Assembly (NCBI GenBank): GCA_017165825.1
Contig: CM029379.1
Span: 18,535,382-18,599,381, forward strand
From: Hepsetus odoe
Lineage: Eukaryota > Chordata > Actinopteri > Characiformes > Hepsetidae
Length of the DNA stretch: 64,000 bases
Reading direction: 5' to 3'
Shown here: positions 1 through 11,984 of the stretch, piece by piece
Layout of the letters: every line of letters begins with the position of its first letter
How positions within the stretch are numbered: position 1 is the stretch's first letter
Notes under the pieces: generated by a model
The model's database searches: none
Seen by the model: the letters and a program-made list of their open reading frames with translations, nothing else
What the model was told of the DNA's origin: nothing
Position numbers and translations under genes: made by a program

Positions 1-1914
1 CTTCACTATGTTTTCTATAAAAATAATTTTTAAAAACTCATGTCAACAGCTTTTGCTTTGCAATTTGCAGAATTTGCAGCATTGATATGTACATTTTGAT
101 TTGTATTAAGATCCTCCAGAAAGAATGGTTAGCTCATTTCTTAAACCATGTTACTATGATCGTAAGTATACTTTCAGTATGTGTTCTAGGCTCTTGCCAC
201 CATGCAACCACTGTTTGCCGCTGCTGTTGAAGTTTGTCAAGACTTTTTTTGAAACCGCAACAGAAATGCTGAATGTGTGAAGCTATATTATGATTCACAT
301 CTGTAACTGGCACAAATGGCTTAGGAGACTGGGCATTTACTTCTACTTAATTGAACAGCAACACTGGCTTTCTAACAAGGTAGCGTCCAACATATGTCTT
401 CTCTAGATCTAACAAAGCTTTTAATTGACTGGTATGTAGTATCAAATAAGAAAGGCAGTAGATACGGCAAGAAAACATCAGCTTTCAGCACTTGTGTTGA
501 TCAAAGAAAATTGGCTGGATCTTTTATCTTTAGGTCAGGCGTTACTCTCTTTAGCAAACACTTATTTTTATAAAAGGATATGTGGGCTTCACATAAACTT
601 TATGGCTGAAACCATAAACTGTTAGCACTGATTTAAGAAGCTAACATTAATAATCTATTGCTAAATTATCATGATAGTATAAATATGTCTTATTTTATGA
701 AAATCCATTGCTGGAAGTAATTGCTTTGTTATTGCAAGTTAGAAATGATGTGTTTATTTAAGATTGTAGGAAGAGATGCTACCAAATTGCTAAATTGTCA
801 TCAACACAGAGAGTCTGCCTCTGTTCAACCCTTTCATCTGCAGCAGCCTTATATGAATAAAACCAAGGCTATATGTACATCCTGTATGACTAAATCCAAT
901 GAAACATGCTTGATGCGTTGCTAAAACTGTGAACATGTGCGGTTTGACTCATGTATTAGTCATTAATGGCTAAGGCCATGCTTAGTCCACGTGCGTAACT
1001 TATTGTTTAAAGGAGCAGAATAGAAAAAATACAACGCCAGCCTTGAGGTCACAGTTGCAAGTGTTTGATTAGACCCTATGGGAAGTTTACAATTAGGAGT
1101 GTAGCGAGGCATGCTGGCCCTGCTTGCTAAGCTCTTTGAACCATATTTCAGGATTGCAGAATTACAAGTGCCATGCGCATGAAATTGCATGCATGCTGCA
1201 AGCAGTCGCTCCAATTTGTAATAGCAAACAATCACTCTTTTTGCAATTTTTTGTTATATATTAAATGATGTCACCTTATAAGAACACATACTGTAATGGA
1301 TTGTGTAGCATATGTTGTATAGTTCTATGCAAATGTAAGGCAAGTGTAGGCATTAATGTTTGGAAATACCTTCATCGTGATTAAAATACATTACTCTTTC
1401 AAACGCATGGTCTTTATGGACCTTTTCTCATATTTCTCCTCTGGCTGAAGCACATTTTTTGCATGAGAGCAAATCGTTTTTTGGGGGGATGCACAGCTCA
1501 GGCACTGCATTAGTCTGACATTTTAATCGCTGGATGGCCTTCTGACATTTAAGTAGGAAAATATCATGGTCTGCCTAACTGCCTTGGCTAAGATGAGCAA
1601 AGATATTACTTTTTTTTTTTTTTTTGGTAACATTTTCACGTCGTATTTAGATGTATAGTACTTTGAAGGGAAGAGTGCATTATAGAGAAATGAATGTGCT
1701 GACAAGATGATAATGTAATACTCTCAAATACGCTGTATTTGCTTTACTTTCTCTGGATGGGTAGAATGACTTTCCTCCTTCTCTTCTCACATGGGCATCT
1801 ATTTGCTGAAGTAACAGAGTTGGTAGTTAGCATGCTCCTCCAAGCCCAATGAGATGGAAAAGTTCTAACTAGTGGGTGAACCTGAATATGACTGAAAAGA
1901 ATTATAATCAACAA
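1..1914. other. Non-coding DNA, nothing recognised
   Basis: AT-rich sequence with only short chance reading frames (all under about 90 codons, none resembling a known protein). A T-run of about 16 sits at 1610-1625. No repeat family, RNA gene or exon is recognised. Confidence 0.6.
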
Positions 1915-2250
1915 CTGTTTAGCAGCATAACCTGTTAGATCTGCAGGTTGGGGCCTTTAAAGATTGGACAAGTCTTTCCAGCACATCCCACAGACAATCC
2001 TTCAGATTGAGATCTGGGGAGCTGTGTGTCATGTCTGTCATCCCATTCCTAAATGTTTAGGCAGTTTAAAGTAAGATCTGTATGAATCCCCGGACCCAAG
2101 GTTTCTCAGCAGTGCATTGGTCAAAGCATGTAAAAGAAAATTAGATTTATTAGACCATGCCACCTTCTTCTATCGCTTCATGGTCCAGTTCTGTTGCTCA
2201 CATACCCGTTGTGGGTGCTTTTAGGGTCAGACGGTGTTGGGTTTATTATT
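1915..2250 (-). pseudogene. Tc1-like DNA transposon fossil (transposase remnant, antisense)
   Basis: Read on the minus strand, this matches from memory a very common fish Tc1-like transposase gene. The plus strand carries the antisense phrases of that family: the 'agcacatcccacag' block near 1980, 'gagatctgggga' near 2010, the 'acccaaggtttctcagcag' block near 2095, and the 'ttagaccatgccaccttctt' block near 2150. The family cuts and pastes DNA at TA sites with a DDE transposase. Here the segment between the 'gatctgggga' block and the 'acccaaggtt' block is largely missing compared with the family, and no open frame survives. No terminal inverted repeat is visible at either end, so this is an internal, immobile relic. 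The same family recurs at 8939, 32640 and 61428. Confidence 0.75.
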
Positions 2251-3436
2251 GGGGTTACTTGGATGATGGAGTAGAAAATTCAACCAACTTGTTAGAGTGA
2301 ACCTTTTAGAGGTGCTTACAAGACGTGTGGTGGGGGGCATCCTAGAAATATTTCAGGAGGCAAGACTCCTAAAAAGAATGGACGGCACACGTTATATAAA
2401 TAAACAATGTGTTGTTAATGGGCATTTTGACAGATGACTAAATGAATAAACAGTAATGCATACACTTTATGGTGGAAAGTCTATAATATAAACATAATAC
2501 AATCAACACTATTTACCTCTAGATGGTCTCAACCTGACTGGATTGATTTTGGAGGAGTTAATTTATCACAAGCAATTGTATTCTGTTTTGTTAGATGGGC
2601 AGCCTGCGATAACTGTTTTCCATCTAATGCAGCTCTCTCTGATTGAAGGTATTGTAATCATTCAGACTGGCTGAATTAATTTCATGCTCATTGTTCATCA
2701 TAAAGCATCAGATGGTGTCCCTATTTACGATTCATAGATGGCCAAATGAGTTTCAGAATGGACTGTAAAATGGCATCCTTTGTGCCGTCTGAAATGAATG
2801 CTAAAAAATGTATGCGCTCGTATGCAGAGAATAAAATATACATTACATTTTGCTATTGTTCATCTGAATTAATTGATTTATATTCAGTCAAGGAGAGAAA
2901 TTGGATCTTTGGAACTAATAAACAGTCCCTTGAAATGCTAGTATGATCGACTCAAACACTCTTCCTTGCTGCACGCTCTTTTTCAGAGTACTTAGTTGAA
3001 GTGGAGTTTCATTTGTCATCTCCTGGATAAAATGAAGTTCCTCGCATTCACATCATTGTAGTACATATTCGCTTTTACATCAAAGAGCATGCTTTAACCT
3101 CATACCTAGCCTCAAAGCTAGTAGCTGCTGCAAATTCACTGGGGAGTGAAGTGGCGTGTAACCAGATTGGATAAAATCACTCTACTTGTGCATTTTATTC
3201 AATATCTTTTACTAATGAATTTAATGCAGATCAGTTTATGATGTTCAGACCTCATCCCCATTTCCCGTTTCATGTTGTTTATATGCCTGTAGTGTGTGTG
3301 TGTGTGTGTGTACGATATATATAAACACATGCTGTCAATTGCACCCCTCAAACATGTGAACAAAGAACATATAAATAGTACAGTGCACATGTTTTATATT
3401 TAGCTTAACAACACATTGTTGGTGCCAAAAAAGTGG
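2251..3436. other. Non-coding DNA with a short (GT)n tract
   Basis: No exon or repeat family is recognised. A (GT)10 microsatellite lies at 3292-3311. The 66-codon frame at 2746-2946 has no recognisable similarity. Confidence 0.55.
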
Positions 3437-3525
3437 CTAAAGATACCAGGTGTCTAGATCAAGGGGTTCCAACCATTCAGCATCACCAGTACACTAATCG
3501 CCCACCTGATCATCTGTAATCTGAT
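3437..3525 (-). mobile_element. MITE-like repeat fragment, third copy of the 48.6 kb / 56.7 kb family
   Basis: The reverse complement aligns with the distal parts of the elements at 48640-48990 and 56676-57040. The shared order of words is a 'gtgattagtttattggtgatgct'-like block (split here by mismatches), then 'ggttggaacccc', then 'ttatctagaaccttg'. Here they appear reversed as 'aaggggttccaacca', 'cagcatcacca' and 'acactaatcg'. Only about 90 bp of the unit is present. The family has no coding capacity that I can see. Confidence 0.6.
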
Positions 3526-3829
3526 AAATGTCTTCCTGGAATGATAGCTCACTTGACACATTTGATCTCTTGAAGGCATTAATCTTTAGAAGACAGCTTA
3601 TCTCGATGATGTTTGACCTGCTAATTTCTGAGAGACTCGACTGTCGCTTCATGAAGGTCTCACACACATGTGGGCAAGGACCGGTTGTCATGCATATGAA
3701 GAACCTTTTACCCTCCCACATCTACATGTCCCATTATCTGTTGGACAACTGCAAGAGCAGCTAACATTTTAATCTGAATAACTCTTTTTCTTGTTGTTGT
3801 TTGCCTGATACACCTCTCCTGCAGGTCAG

Positions 3830-4400
3830 TTGTTCCCCGCTAGATGACAGCAATTAAGCCATGCAGAGTCAGCTTCGCAGAGGGAAGCAAGCAAGTGGCT
3901 GGGTGTGTGGGTTGGGGACGAGAGGAAGGGGGGTACTGAGGCAGCCTGTAGGCTGTCATTGTCCTCCGGGCCTCTGGGAGAAGTGCGGTTAGTGTGGGCG
4001 GACCGGATGAGCCTTGACAGGGCCAAGAGCGGAGGCAGCAGGTCGGCTAAGATGGGACATGGGGGTTCACAGCAAGGAGTTGGTGTCAGTTGAGTTCAGA
4101 GAGGTGGATAGAAGGCAAGGTCCCTTAGCATGTAAAGCCTCCGCACGACAAACGGCTCTGACATGAAAAGGTGAAAGTGGCAATTAGAAGGCACGCTGCA
4201 AGATGCCGTGCTGAGAGTGTAGTTAGCACTGCACCTCTCACCTCTGTTGCTTGCTCCCTGTCTTCTCCCTCTTCCCCTTGGCTTTTTTGTCAACTTGCAT
4301 CGCCCTTAGCAGCTGTCACTTTTGTCCGTGTTAATCCGTACACATGCTCCCCATTTTCGCTGATTAAATTTGCCATTGAGGGCCATGTTGGCACTTAAAG
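3830..4400. promoter_or_regulatory. Candidate conserved non-coding element (unverified)
   Basis: This block is richer in G and C than its surroundings, free of recognised repeats, and ends in TAAT/ATTA-containing words ('gattaaatttgcc', 'gcaattaag'), as many vertebrate developmental enhancers do. Overlapping reading frames on both strands (62-75 codons) lack similarity to known proteins and lack convincing splice sites. The call rests on composition and texture only; it could equally be neutral unique DNA. Confidence 0.22.
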
Positions 4401-4535
4401 CTTTAAGATGATCCCTGCCAAAGGAGGAGCTTATGGGCTTAGCGATTTCCTGCCTTTTAATTATACATTCTGATAAGTAAATATTTTCTCTGTCCAGTTT
4501 TCATGAGGCTGTTCCATCCATGGCTGTTCTACCAA

Positions 4536-4583
4536 CACCATCAAAAAAGGTTGTAAACAAGAACACTTGAACCTTTTTTGGTG
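4536..4583. repeat. Imperfect hairpin
   Basis: The left arm is 'cacc' plus 'aaaaaaggtt' with a 3-nt bulge (4536-4552), and the right arm is 'aaccttttttggtg' (4570-4583), separated by a 17-nt loop. The arms are 14 bp. It may be the core of a small MITE remnant or a chance palindrome around an A/T run. Confidence 0.5.
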
Positions 4584-6578
4584 CGACCATATGCAAGTTT
4601 TTTTTCCATCATAGTTACTCACAGCTCAACAAGCCAGTCATTCCATCTTGATCTTTTACTTTTACTGTTAAACAATCTCTTTTTAGGGTGTTTTAGTCCC
4701 TAAATGTTTGACACTATGTGTTTGACACATCTGCTGTCAGTTTAAATCTCTGCTGTAATGGCTTGTAGAAGCTGTAGTGTGGCATTTCCTTTGCACATCC
4801 AGTTTACTTTTACTCAGAGTGGAGTACCACGTGCGGCGTGGGCCGCAGGTCCCACTTTATGGGCTAAAGCCATTAATCTCAGCTCCTGTGAACTGTGGTA
4901 AAACTTTTCTGCTGTAACAGCTCTCACCTCAATGAATATGTCAACACACTCAAAACATTCAGGTAGATGTATTATTCATTTAAGGGGGTGGTTTTCCTTG
5001 TTTATTTGTGCAAATCTCATGCTGAATCTGGGCTATTGCGTTGGACACTTGTTTCTACTTGCATGCCGTTGCAGGTCGATGCAAAATGACACCAAGGGAC
5101 AATTTTGCATCGGCAAAGGAAATACTCCAAACGGTCCATTACTAGACTGCTGATGGTGTGCTGTGGACTTGGGCAAGGAAATTTTTATGTCCTCCAGTAA
5201 AGTTGAAAGACTTCTGAAATGCATTGGTCAGTCACACTGATTTTTATCTACACAGCAGCAAAAATATTATTAAAGGCCGTGGACTGGCGTACCCTCTTTT
5301 TTGCCTGATTTGGCCGCTTCTGCAATTCAGAAGAAAGGGAGTCAATGGACGCTATGTATCCTTCATCCTTTGCCTAATCCTGACTCAAATTTGAATCATT
5401 CTCCCAGGCTTTTATCTCATGATCTCAAACCAAATAGGGATCTTGGTTATAATTGTAAATGATTACAAATTAATAGAATTATGTAAGTGATTATAATTGA
5501 GTTATACCATTTGTTTAATTACAATTTGTACAGAGTCATCCATTTCAATATTTTTAACACAGACCTTGCATTTTGGTGAATTTGTCTTTGACAAAAAGCT
5601 TCTGATTGTACCATGCTGTTAGGATTTGCTGCTGCCATCTGTGGGCTAACTGGATCATATAAATTTAACCAAAAGAAGTGAGTGAAAAGCAGGGATTTAA
5701 TATTACCATCAGAGGCTGCATGACTAACATTAGCAATTAAGGCAAAAAAAAAAAAAAATTCTGAACCTTCTGGGAGAAGGTTGGGGAAAAGCAGTTAAAA
5801 TATGAAATTAGATTTGTAAAGACAGCACATAATAAATAAGGACCAGGTTGATCTCTTAGGTACTTTTTGCTGTTCAGACCACTGATCCTCCTCAGTAAGA
5901 GCTGTTTTTAGGTTCCTTGTGAAATTCTGGTCAAATTGAGGAGCGGTTTGGTGAATGTGGCAGGGACCCTTGCCCATTGCCCTTGGTATAAGACAAATGC
6001 TAATTTTTACCTTGGAGCCACAAGAGGGTTGTATAGAAGTACTCCAATCATTAGCTCATTAGCCAGTGTCATTTAATCTTTTCTCACCCTTACCTGGAAG
6101 CACTTTTGACCTCCTGACCTTAAGTATAATTGATCTGATTTTAATGGTCTGCTGTGAAACAAATGTCAGACAGCAGATTTATTTAAGATTAGTCGTTATC
6201 GACTATCAGTTTTGCCACTTTTGTTCATCCTTCACGGGAGCAAGTGAAACCGGGATCAAATCCACACAAATTAAGGAACGTTTTCACTCAGAAGATCACA
6301 TACCTAATGCCGCAAATACACACACATGCCTAATGCAGATCACATAGCTGATTAAACCAGGTAACTAGAGTGATTTGATGAATACAGTCATGGACGTAAT
6401 CGATTATCAGAAATGCTCACATTCTCATGCCATGTCTCATCCGTGGTACCGACCTGTAATACAGCAATAATGATTTCTTTTCCTCAGCTTTTATTATATA
6501 TTCTATATTGGACGTGAAAGCAGACGACTCTTTTGTTAAAAAGGCTAACGAGACAGGAATTGATAGGCTTGCTGTTGA

Positions 6579-6602
6579 TTTTTTTTTTTTTTTTTTTTTT
6601 TT
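6579..6602. repeat. Poly-T run (24)
   Basis: An uninterrupted T run. It may be the A-tail of an unrecognised minus-strand retrocopy or a slippage-expanded homopolymer; no retroelement body is recognised beside it. Confidence 0.95.
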
Positions 6603-8938
6603 ACTCCTTTTTTTCCCCCTTTTATTTCTCACAGCTCAAGGCAAAGGCCTTTACAGATCAGTGGCTGTCATGGTAGGCCAACTATTGCAATGCGACTTTC
6701 AAAGGAAAAGCTATTTCTTTTTTCAGCACCACTTCCCCGCCCTCCAGTGCAGAAATGGAAAAGTTCTATTCTGTATTCACTCTCAGTCTTGGGGGAGAGA
6801 TCAATATTCATGATTCTTAGGGCTGAATCAATGCAATAGCACTTTTTCCAGCCTGCATTTAAGGAACAGCTTCATATTACTTATGAAAAACTGCCAATTT
6901 TGGAGCCAGTGTAGGGAGATGGAGTTGGGATAGTGGCTAAATACTACATTTGAGAAGGTAATATATAAGTGCAGTGCTTGCGTGTGTATTTCTGTCTTGA
7001 CTTTTTCAGGAGACAAGCTTAATTCACCAATGTGGATCTACCTAGTTTCTAATGTTAATAAAAGCTTGTTTCTGTTCTTTGCAAATTCATGTCTTTGCAC
7101 TGCGTTAGACATTAAATTACCATGAATTGCAAAAATAATCATAAAAGTAAAAAAAAAAAAAAAAAAATATTGAACATGCATTTAAATCCCCAAAGGTCAT
7201 GTGAGCAGCATGTGTACAAGGCTTTATATCCCCCTAATCTAACAGTTTTCCTTAATCAAAGACTTTGAAGGTGTCTTAGTGACTGCTAGTTATGTGCATT
7301 ATTCATCCTACCAAGGTATTTCTCATTAGCTCTTCAAACAGATTGCTGAGGATTAAAATGTTTCTGTAAACAGTTTAAAGGAAGATGTGACTGAAGGAAC
7401 CTGTTTGAAATCCCATCTTATTAGCACTATGTAAATGCGGGCTCATTAATTTAGAGTAATAATTGCGTTCTCACTGACAGACATGTTAACTTGCAAAGAC
7501 TGTCTTTTTGTGCTTAAGCAATTAACATCTTCACAATGGCAGGTTGACTGGCACGTGCATTTAGAAGGTAGTGAACAATATGGTCAGGTTGTTGCTATCC
7601 AAATGGAGGAGAACACTTGTTGGGAGCATGCAAGTGTGTAAAAAGTATTTTGCTAAATATATTTTTGTTTCTTTTACTAATTCACATTTTACTACTAATG
7701 TGTTTTATTTATTCAAAAACCAGTTTCAATAGCATTTTCATTTTTTTTTTACGAGTTGACACATATATATTATTATACATATTATTATAATAATAATAAT
7801 GTTTTTTCAAATAGTGCATTTCTCAAACCAAAGGTCACTAAACAGAGCATTATAATACTCTATAAGGCAAAATTTATATATGGCCCTCACACCATGTGAG
7901 ATCTTGTGGGCTTGTGGGACTGCTTTAAACCATCAAGACCCCCACCCCAAATCCCTCTCCTTTACAACTCCTCAGGAAAAGCTTAATGTCCATTTTTTCC
8001 AATCTGAGTCCATGTACTCAAAAAAAACAACAAAAAAAGAGGTTTTGTCCAGCTGTGTTCTGTTCTTGACACGTTGAGAAGAAAGCAATGGTGATGCAGT
8101 GCACTTTGTGCTAACTATTGAATGTGTGAGTAAGTACATTGTTGACTGTCATCAATGCACATAATGTTATCTCCTCTTATCGTGAGATTTTCATAAAGTT
8201 TGAATAAGTGTATTATTAGTTTGTAGCCCGTACTAGGCAAATTATAAGTTATGTTTTTATAAGTTTTGTTTTATAAGTTTTAAAAAGCTATATACTCAAT
8301 TTTATCATTGTCTTTTAAAGAATCTTAAATCTGGAATATGGTTTTACTGCCAATTCCAGTGTGTTTACGGGTTATTGCAGATGTGTGTCAAATATTGAGA
8401 TAAACAACTGCTTGGAGCAGATCCAGAGGATGGCTGAATACTCATGCACCTTTGGGGAAGTACTGTTTAAAAACAAAAAGTAACATGTTTGTCAGTGTCT
8501 AAAGGTTAAAGTTGGGCCCAGAACATGTTTTAACTGATGAAATTTTGAGCTAACCTTTAAAAGGCTTCAGCGTTACAGTAGAAGTGAGAACTTTTTTATT
8601 TGTCTCCTGATGTGCAGTATGGTTTGTCAGGATGTCAATGAACTGGTGTTGAATAGAGAGCAAATAAAACGTGTTTGCCAGAAATGAAATTCACCTCAAG
8701 TCACATCTCTTCTAGCCAGCCTTGTGTTGACAGATTTGGGCATGAAAAAGTCTTACTGTGAGACAACTTGCAGTGTGCCCTGTCTTGGTGTTGAATCTGA
8801 AATGCACATCGGCTCCCTCACCTGGATTTTGAAGGTGTAAATGTGTGTGTTCCTTTTTGTTTTTAGGTCAGAAATGAATCTATGAAAAACCAGAGTAAAA
8901 AAGATTAGTGATGTAGGCCTTGTCTTATTACTTTTTAT

Positions 8939-9480
8939 ACACCGATTAGCCAAAACACTTGCCTAATATCATCCATGCCCCCCTTGTGTTTCCAACGACA
9001 ACTCTGACCCCTCACGGCATGAACTTTGCAAGACCTCTGAAGGTGTGCTGTGGTATCTGTCACAAAACATTAGCAGCAGATATTTTAATATCAGGTCATG
9101 GGCACTCTGACCTGCAGCTCCATACATAGAACACTGCAATGGACCGTGTTGTGACACCACTCTGTCATGGTCGGCATTCATTTTGTTTGTCTTTACTTGG
9201 ATAATATTTGATTGGTACAAATTTGAAATACCGCACAAGACTTGTTGTTATGGGGATGCACTGATGCAGTTGTTTACCTATCATATCTTGACCCTTGTTG
9301 GAGTCACTCAGATCAATAAGTTTGCTCATTTCCAACAAAATTGTCAACAACAGTTGTAAAAAGCGCTATATAAATATAACTGACTTGATTTGACAATCAT
9401 CTTCTGAGAACTGACTGCTGATTTGCTTGTGTCCCATCCTCTGGTAGTAATAATAGAGTAATCAGTGTTCATTTTTACTG
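8939..9480 (-). pseudogene. Tc1-like transposon fossil with one terminal repeat and a nested LINE/SINE tail
   Basis: The left end 'acaccgattagccaaaacac' (8939-8958) is the terminal inverted repeat of the same Tc1-like family found at 61428-62137, whose right end is 'ttttggctgattagtgta'. Inside, antisense transposase words follow in family order ('caagacctctgaaggtgt', 'attagcagcagat'), then a jump to the block around 'cctgcagctcc', then the N-terminal coding part around 'cttgttggagtcactcagat'. The middle of the gene is deleted and frames are broken. About 38 bp of an unrelated retroelement 3' tail lies at 9357-9394. The distal end resembles the family's outer region ('agaactgactg'), but its terminal repeat is not recognisable. 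It is inactive. Confidence 0.78.
9357..9394 (+). mobile_element. Very short retroelement 3' tail nested in the Tc1 fossil
   Basis: The words 'gtaaaaagcgctatataaat' and the following 'aactgacttgatttga' form the characteristic 3' end of an abundant fish LINE/SINE class (a 'gcgctatataaat' motif followed by short TTGA-type repeats). Only the tail is present, as expected from extreme 5' truncation during target-primed reverse transcription. It interrupts the Tc1-family sequence, so it arrived later. Confidence 0.55.
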
Positions 9481-10154
9481 TTGGAGCTTATCGATGTACA
9501 TATTATACAGCACATATTGGAATTTATTTGACTATTTACATATTATATAGAAGCAAGTGTGTGTGTGAGAGAGCGAGAGAGAGAGAGATTTTGAATTGCC
9601 AGTATATATAACACTTCCTCGGGTGGTACACAAGCCTTGTTTAATTTTCACAGTGTGAGACCACTGTACACAAACCTCGCGCTATGCTGTGCCAAGCAAC
9701 AACACCTAAATAAAAGGCATTTGTTGAGTTTATGGCTTGGGGCTAAGGGAGCAGAACAGGCAAACTGTTTTAGAACATATCCTCCTTGATACCACAGCAA
9801 GTGTTTGGGTGATATTTTTTACTCTACAAAGATACATCTTCCTTTAATCTGATCTAAAAGTTACCAAAGTTGTAGGTCAGAAAACACCAGCATTATAAAC
9901 AACTCCATAGTCTGCTTTGGACTTTGTGTGCACTTTAGTTAACTCTGTCAAACCCAGGAGAAGTGTGATCTGGCAATGATACTTATTTTCCTTTGCTTAG
10001 GCTGCACTCATACAGTATTTAATCAAGACATTTGCCACATACATAATGTCCGATCAGGAGTGGTCCTTTGGCCCCAGAGTTTGTGTTTATAAGCATAAGA
10101 AAAGATTGGAATCATTAAGTTTTTCAAAACCATAAATGAAAGACGTTGTTTTAT

Positions 10155-10400
10155 CGCAGCAATTGTTGTTGGCCACATTTTGCAGCAGTGTGGTCAGAGT
10201 TTGCTCCATTCCTCTTGGCAAAGCCTATTGAATTCCACAGTGTTATGAGAGTCCCTCTGTTGGTCTTGCTATTTCGCAAATAATTCCTTCATAAATTTTC
10301 AATGAGATTTAAGGCAGGAGAATGGCTTGGCCATACATCACCTTCACCAAGAAATCTGTCTTGAATTTTTCTGGCTGTATAGGTCCGGGGTCATCAAACG
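10155..10400 (-). mobile_element. Possible Tc1-like transposon fragment (antisense)
   Basis: The plus strand contains 'tttgctccattcctcttggc' and 'ggagaatggcttggcca', which read like antisense transposase phrases from another fish Tc1-like family. The remainder is too diverged for me to anchor, and no terminal repeats are seen. It may be a different repeat class. Confidence 0.35.
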
Positions 10401-10894
10401 AAACGTTTTTTAATTTTCTAAGGAAAAACAAAAAACGTACACATCCACTACAACCTCAGAATATATTAATGCACATGTTTATATTATTTATTTGTTTGCT
10501 GAACAAATTTAAATAAACATAGGTCCTGTGCCAAAGCTGTGAAACATTTAACAAGTTAAAAAAGTGTGATCTTAATAGGATGTATATTTATTTTCAATTT
10601 TTTAAAAATGAACATGCATTGCCTGTAAGCCAGATATTTTCACCTAACCGTCCAGCTTCCCTTCCAAGGCTAATTTGATTCATTCTGCGTTAGTTCTGGT
10701 TTTCCTAGATGATGTGTAATCCCCCAATAAAGCAGCATCACAATCATGATGAATTTACGCTAAAGTTTAAACACTTGATGTGTAAATTTAGAGTAGTTGT
10801 GCAATAATGTGTATAAAATATGTATTTTTGTCTGTTCCTAAGCAGTGTGGATGATAAGTGTAAAGCAGTAATAGTTGGTGTGTTTCAGATAACA

Positions 10895-11035
10895 ATAAAG
10901 GCACTCTAGATGGTTCTTTTGAGCAGTTTCACATCAGAACCTTATTGGTTCAGAAAAGAAGCTCTCAATAGATGGTTCTTCAAAGAGCCAGTTTAATAAA
11001 TGAGACATGTGAGTGAAGAACCTTTTTAAAATATA
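10895..11035. repeat. Possible MITE built on 'ggttctt' words
   Basis: The word 'gatggttctt' occurs twice (about 10911 and 10973), and the complementary sense 'gaagaaccttttt' closes the block at about 11015. Fish genomes carry short DNA elements made of 'ggttctt/aagaacc' words. No clean terminal repeat or target duplication could be set. Confidence 0.3.
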
Positions 11036-11984
11036 GATTATTCAGCAGTTACTTAAGTGTTTTTACTCTAGAACTGCATGTTTAAGGTAAAAAACCATTT
11101 AAGATGCTGTATTTTTTAATAGCTGAGTTTGGTTAACTGCTCAGATTTGTAATTTCCTATGCTGGAGGTGTGTGTATCCAACCAAACAACAAAGCATCTA
11201 CTCAAGTTCACAGTGCAGTTATCATGGATCTCATGATCACTGGTCTTGTCGATAGCTTCTTGAAGCACTAGCTGTTGCCTCTCTATTGACAAACTGATTA
11301 CCAGCAGATGACTTATAGCTTCAGAAACACCTCATGTCTACTGGGAGACTGTGCACAGTACTGTACTGCTTGAATGTGCATTTTGATTAGAAATTTTCCG
11401 TTGAGGAACAGAGGGGTAAATCCAGGAAAATGTGTCTTTGTCCCATGTATTATGGAGGGCATATATAGTAACAAATATAAATGAGTAACCCACTAAAGGA
11501 AAATCCCAAAAAACCAACAAGTGCCGGGATTTTTAAACACACAATCACATTGCAACAAAAAGTTTTACAGTAAATTACCATAAAGGACACTTTATATTTT
11601 TACTTACTTGCAAAAATTGAATGAATCCTGTGATCTACTAATCTAATCATGTGATTTGTGAAGTTCACAAATTTGTCGGTTTCTTCTTTTCTTTTTTTTT
11701 CTGACTTTAAAACCTCTTTCAAATGTGTTTGTTTAGCGGAGTGTCTCTTTTCGTTCTTCAAGGAAATGAAATGCATGTTTGATCAAGTTAAAAGGTTGTG
11801 ACTGACTTGACTGACTTTCCATGTTGTTCCACTGATGCAGTCATTTGTTAACTTTGGAGTCAGTTTTAGGTCATTGCCATGCTGCATGATTAAGTTCACC
11901 TGATTAGTTGGGAAGCATTTCTGTGTAAATTGTTTCTGTAGACGTCAGAAATCATTCTGCTGCTGTGTTCATGAGGGACAGACA

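Larger units (their letters stand above)
3526..8938. other. Long non-coding stretch
   Basis: There is no recognisable exon. It contains the possible regulatory block 3830-4400, an imperfect hairpin at 4536-4583, a T24 run at 6579-6602, an A19 run at 7149-7167 and short AAT/ATT-rich patches near 7765-7800. The 101-codon plus frame at 6508-6813 and the 71-codon minus frame at 6417-6632 are simply translations of the poly-T tract and its flanks. Confidence 0.55.
9481..11984. other. Non-coding DNA with weak repeat traces
   Basis: A (GT)n/(GA)n tract lies at 9557-9588. Two low-confidence repeat-like blocks are listed separately (10155-10400, 10895-11035). No exon is recognised. Confidence 0.55.
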
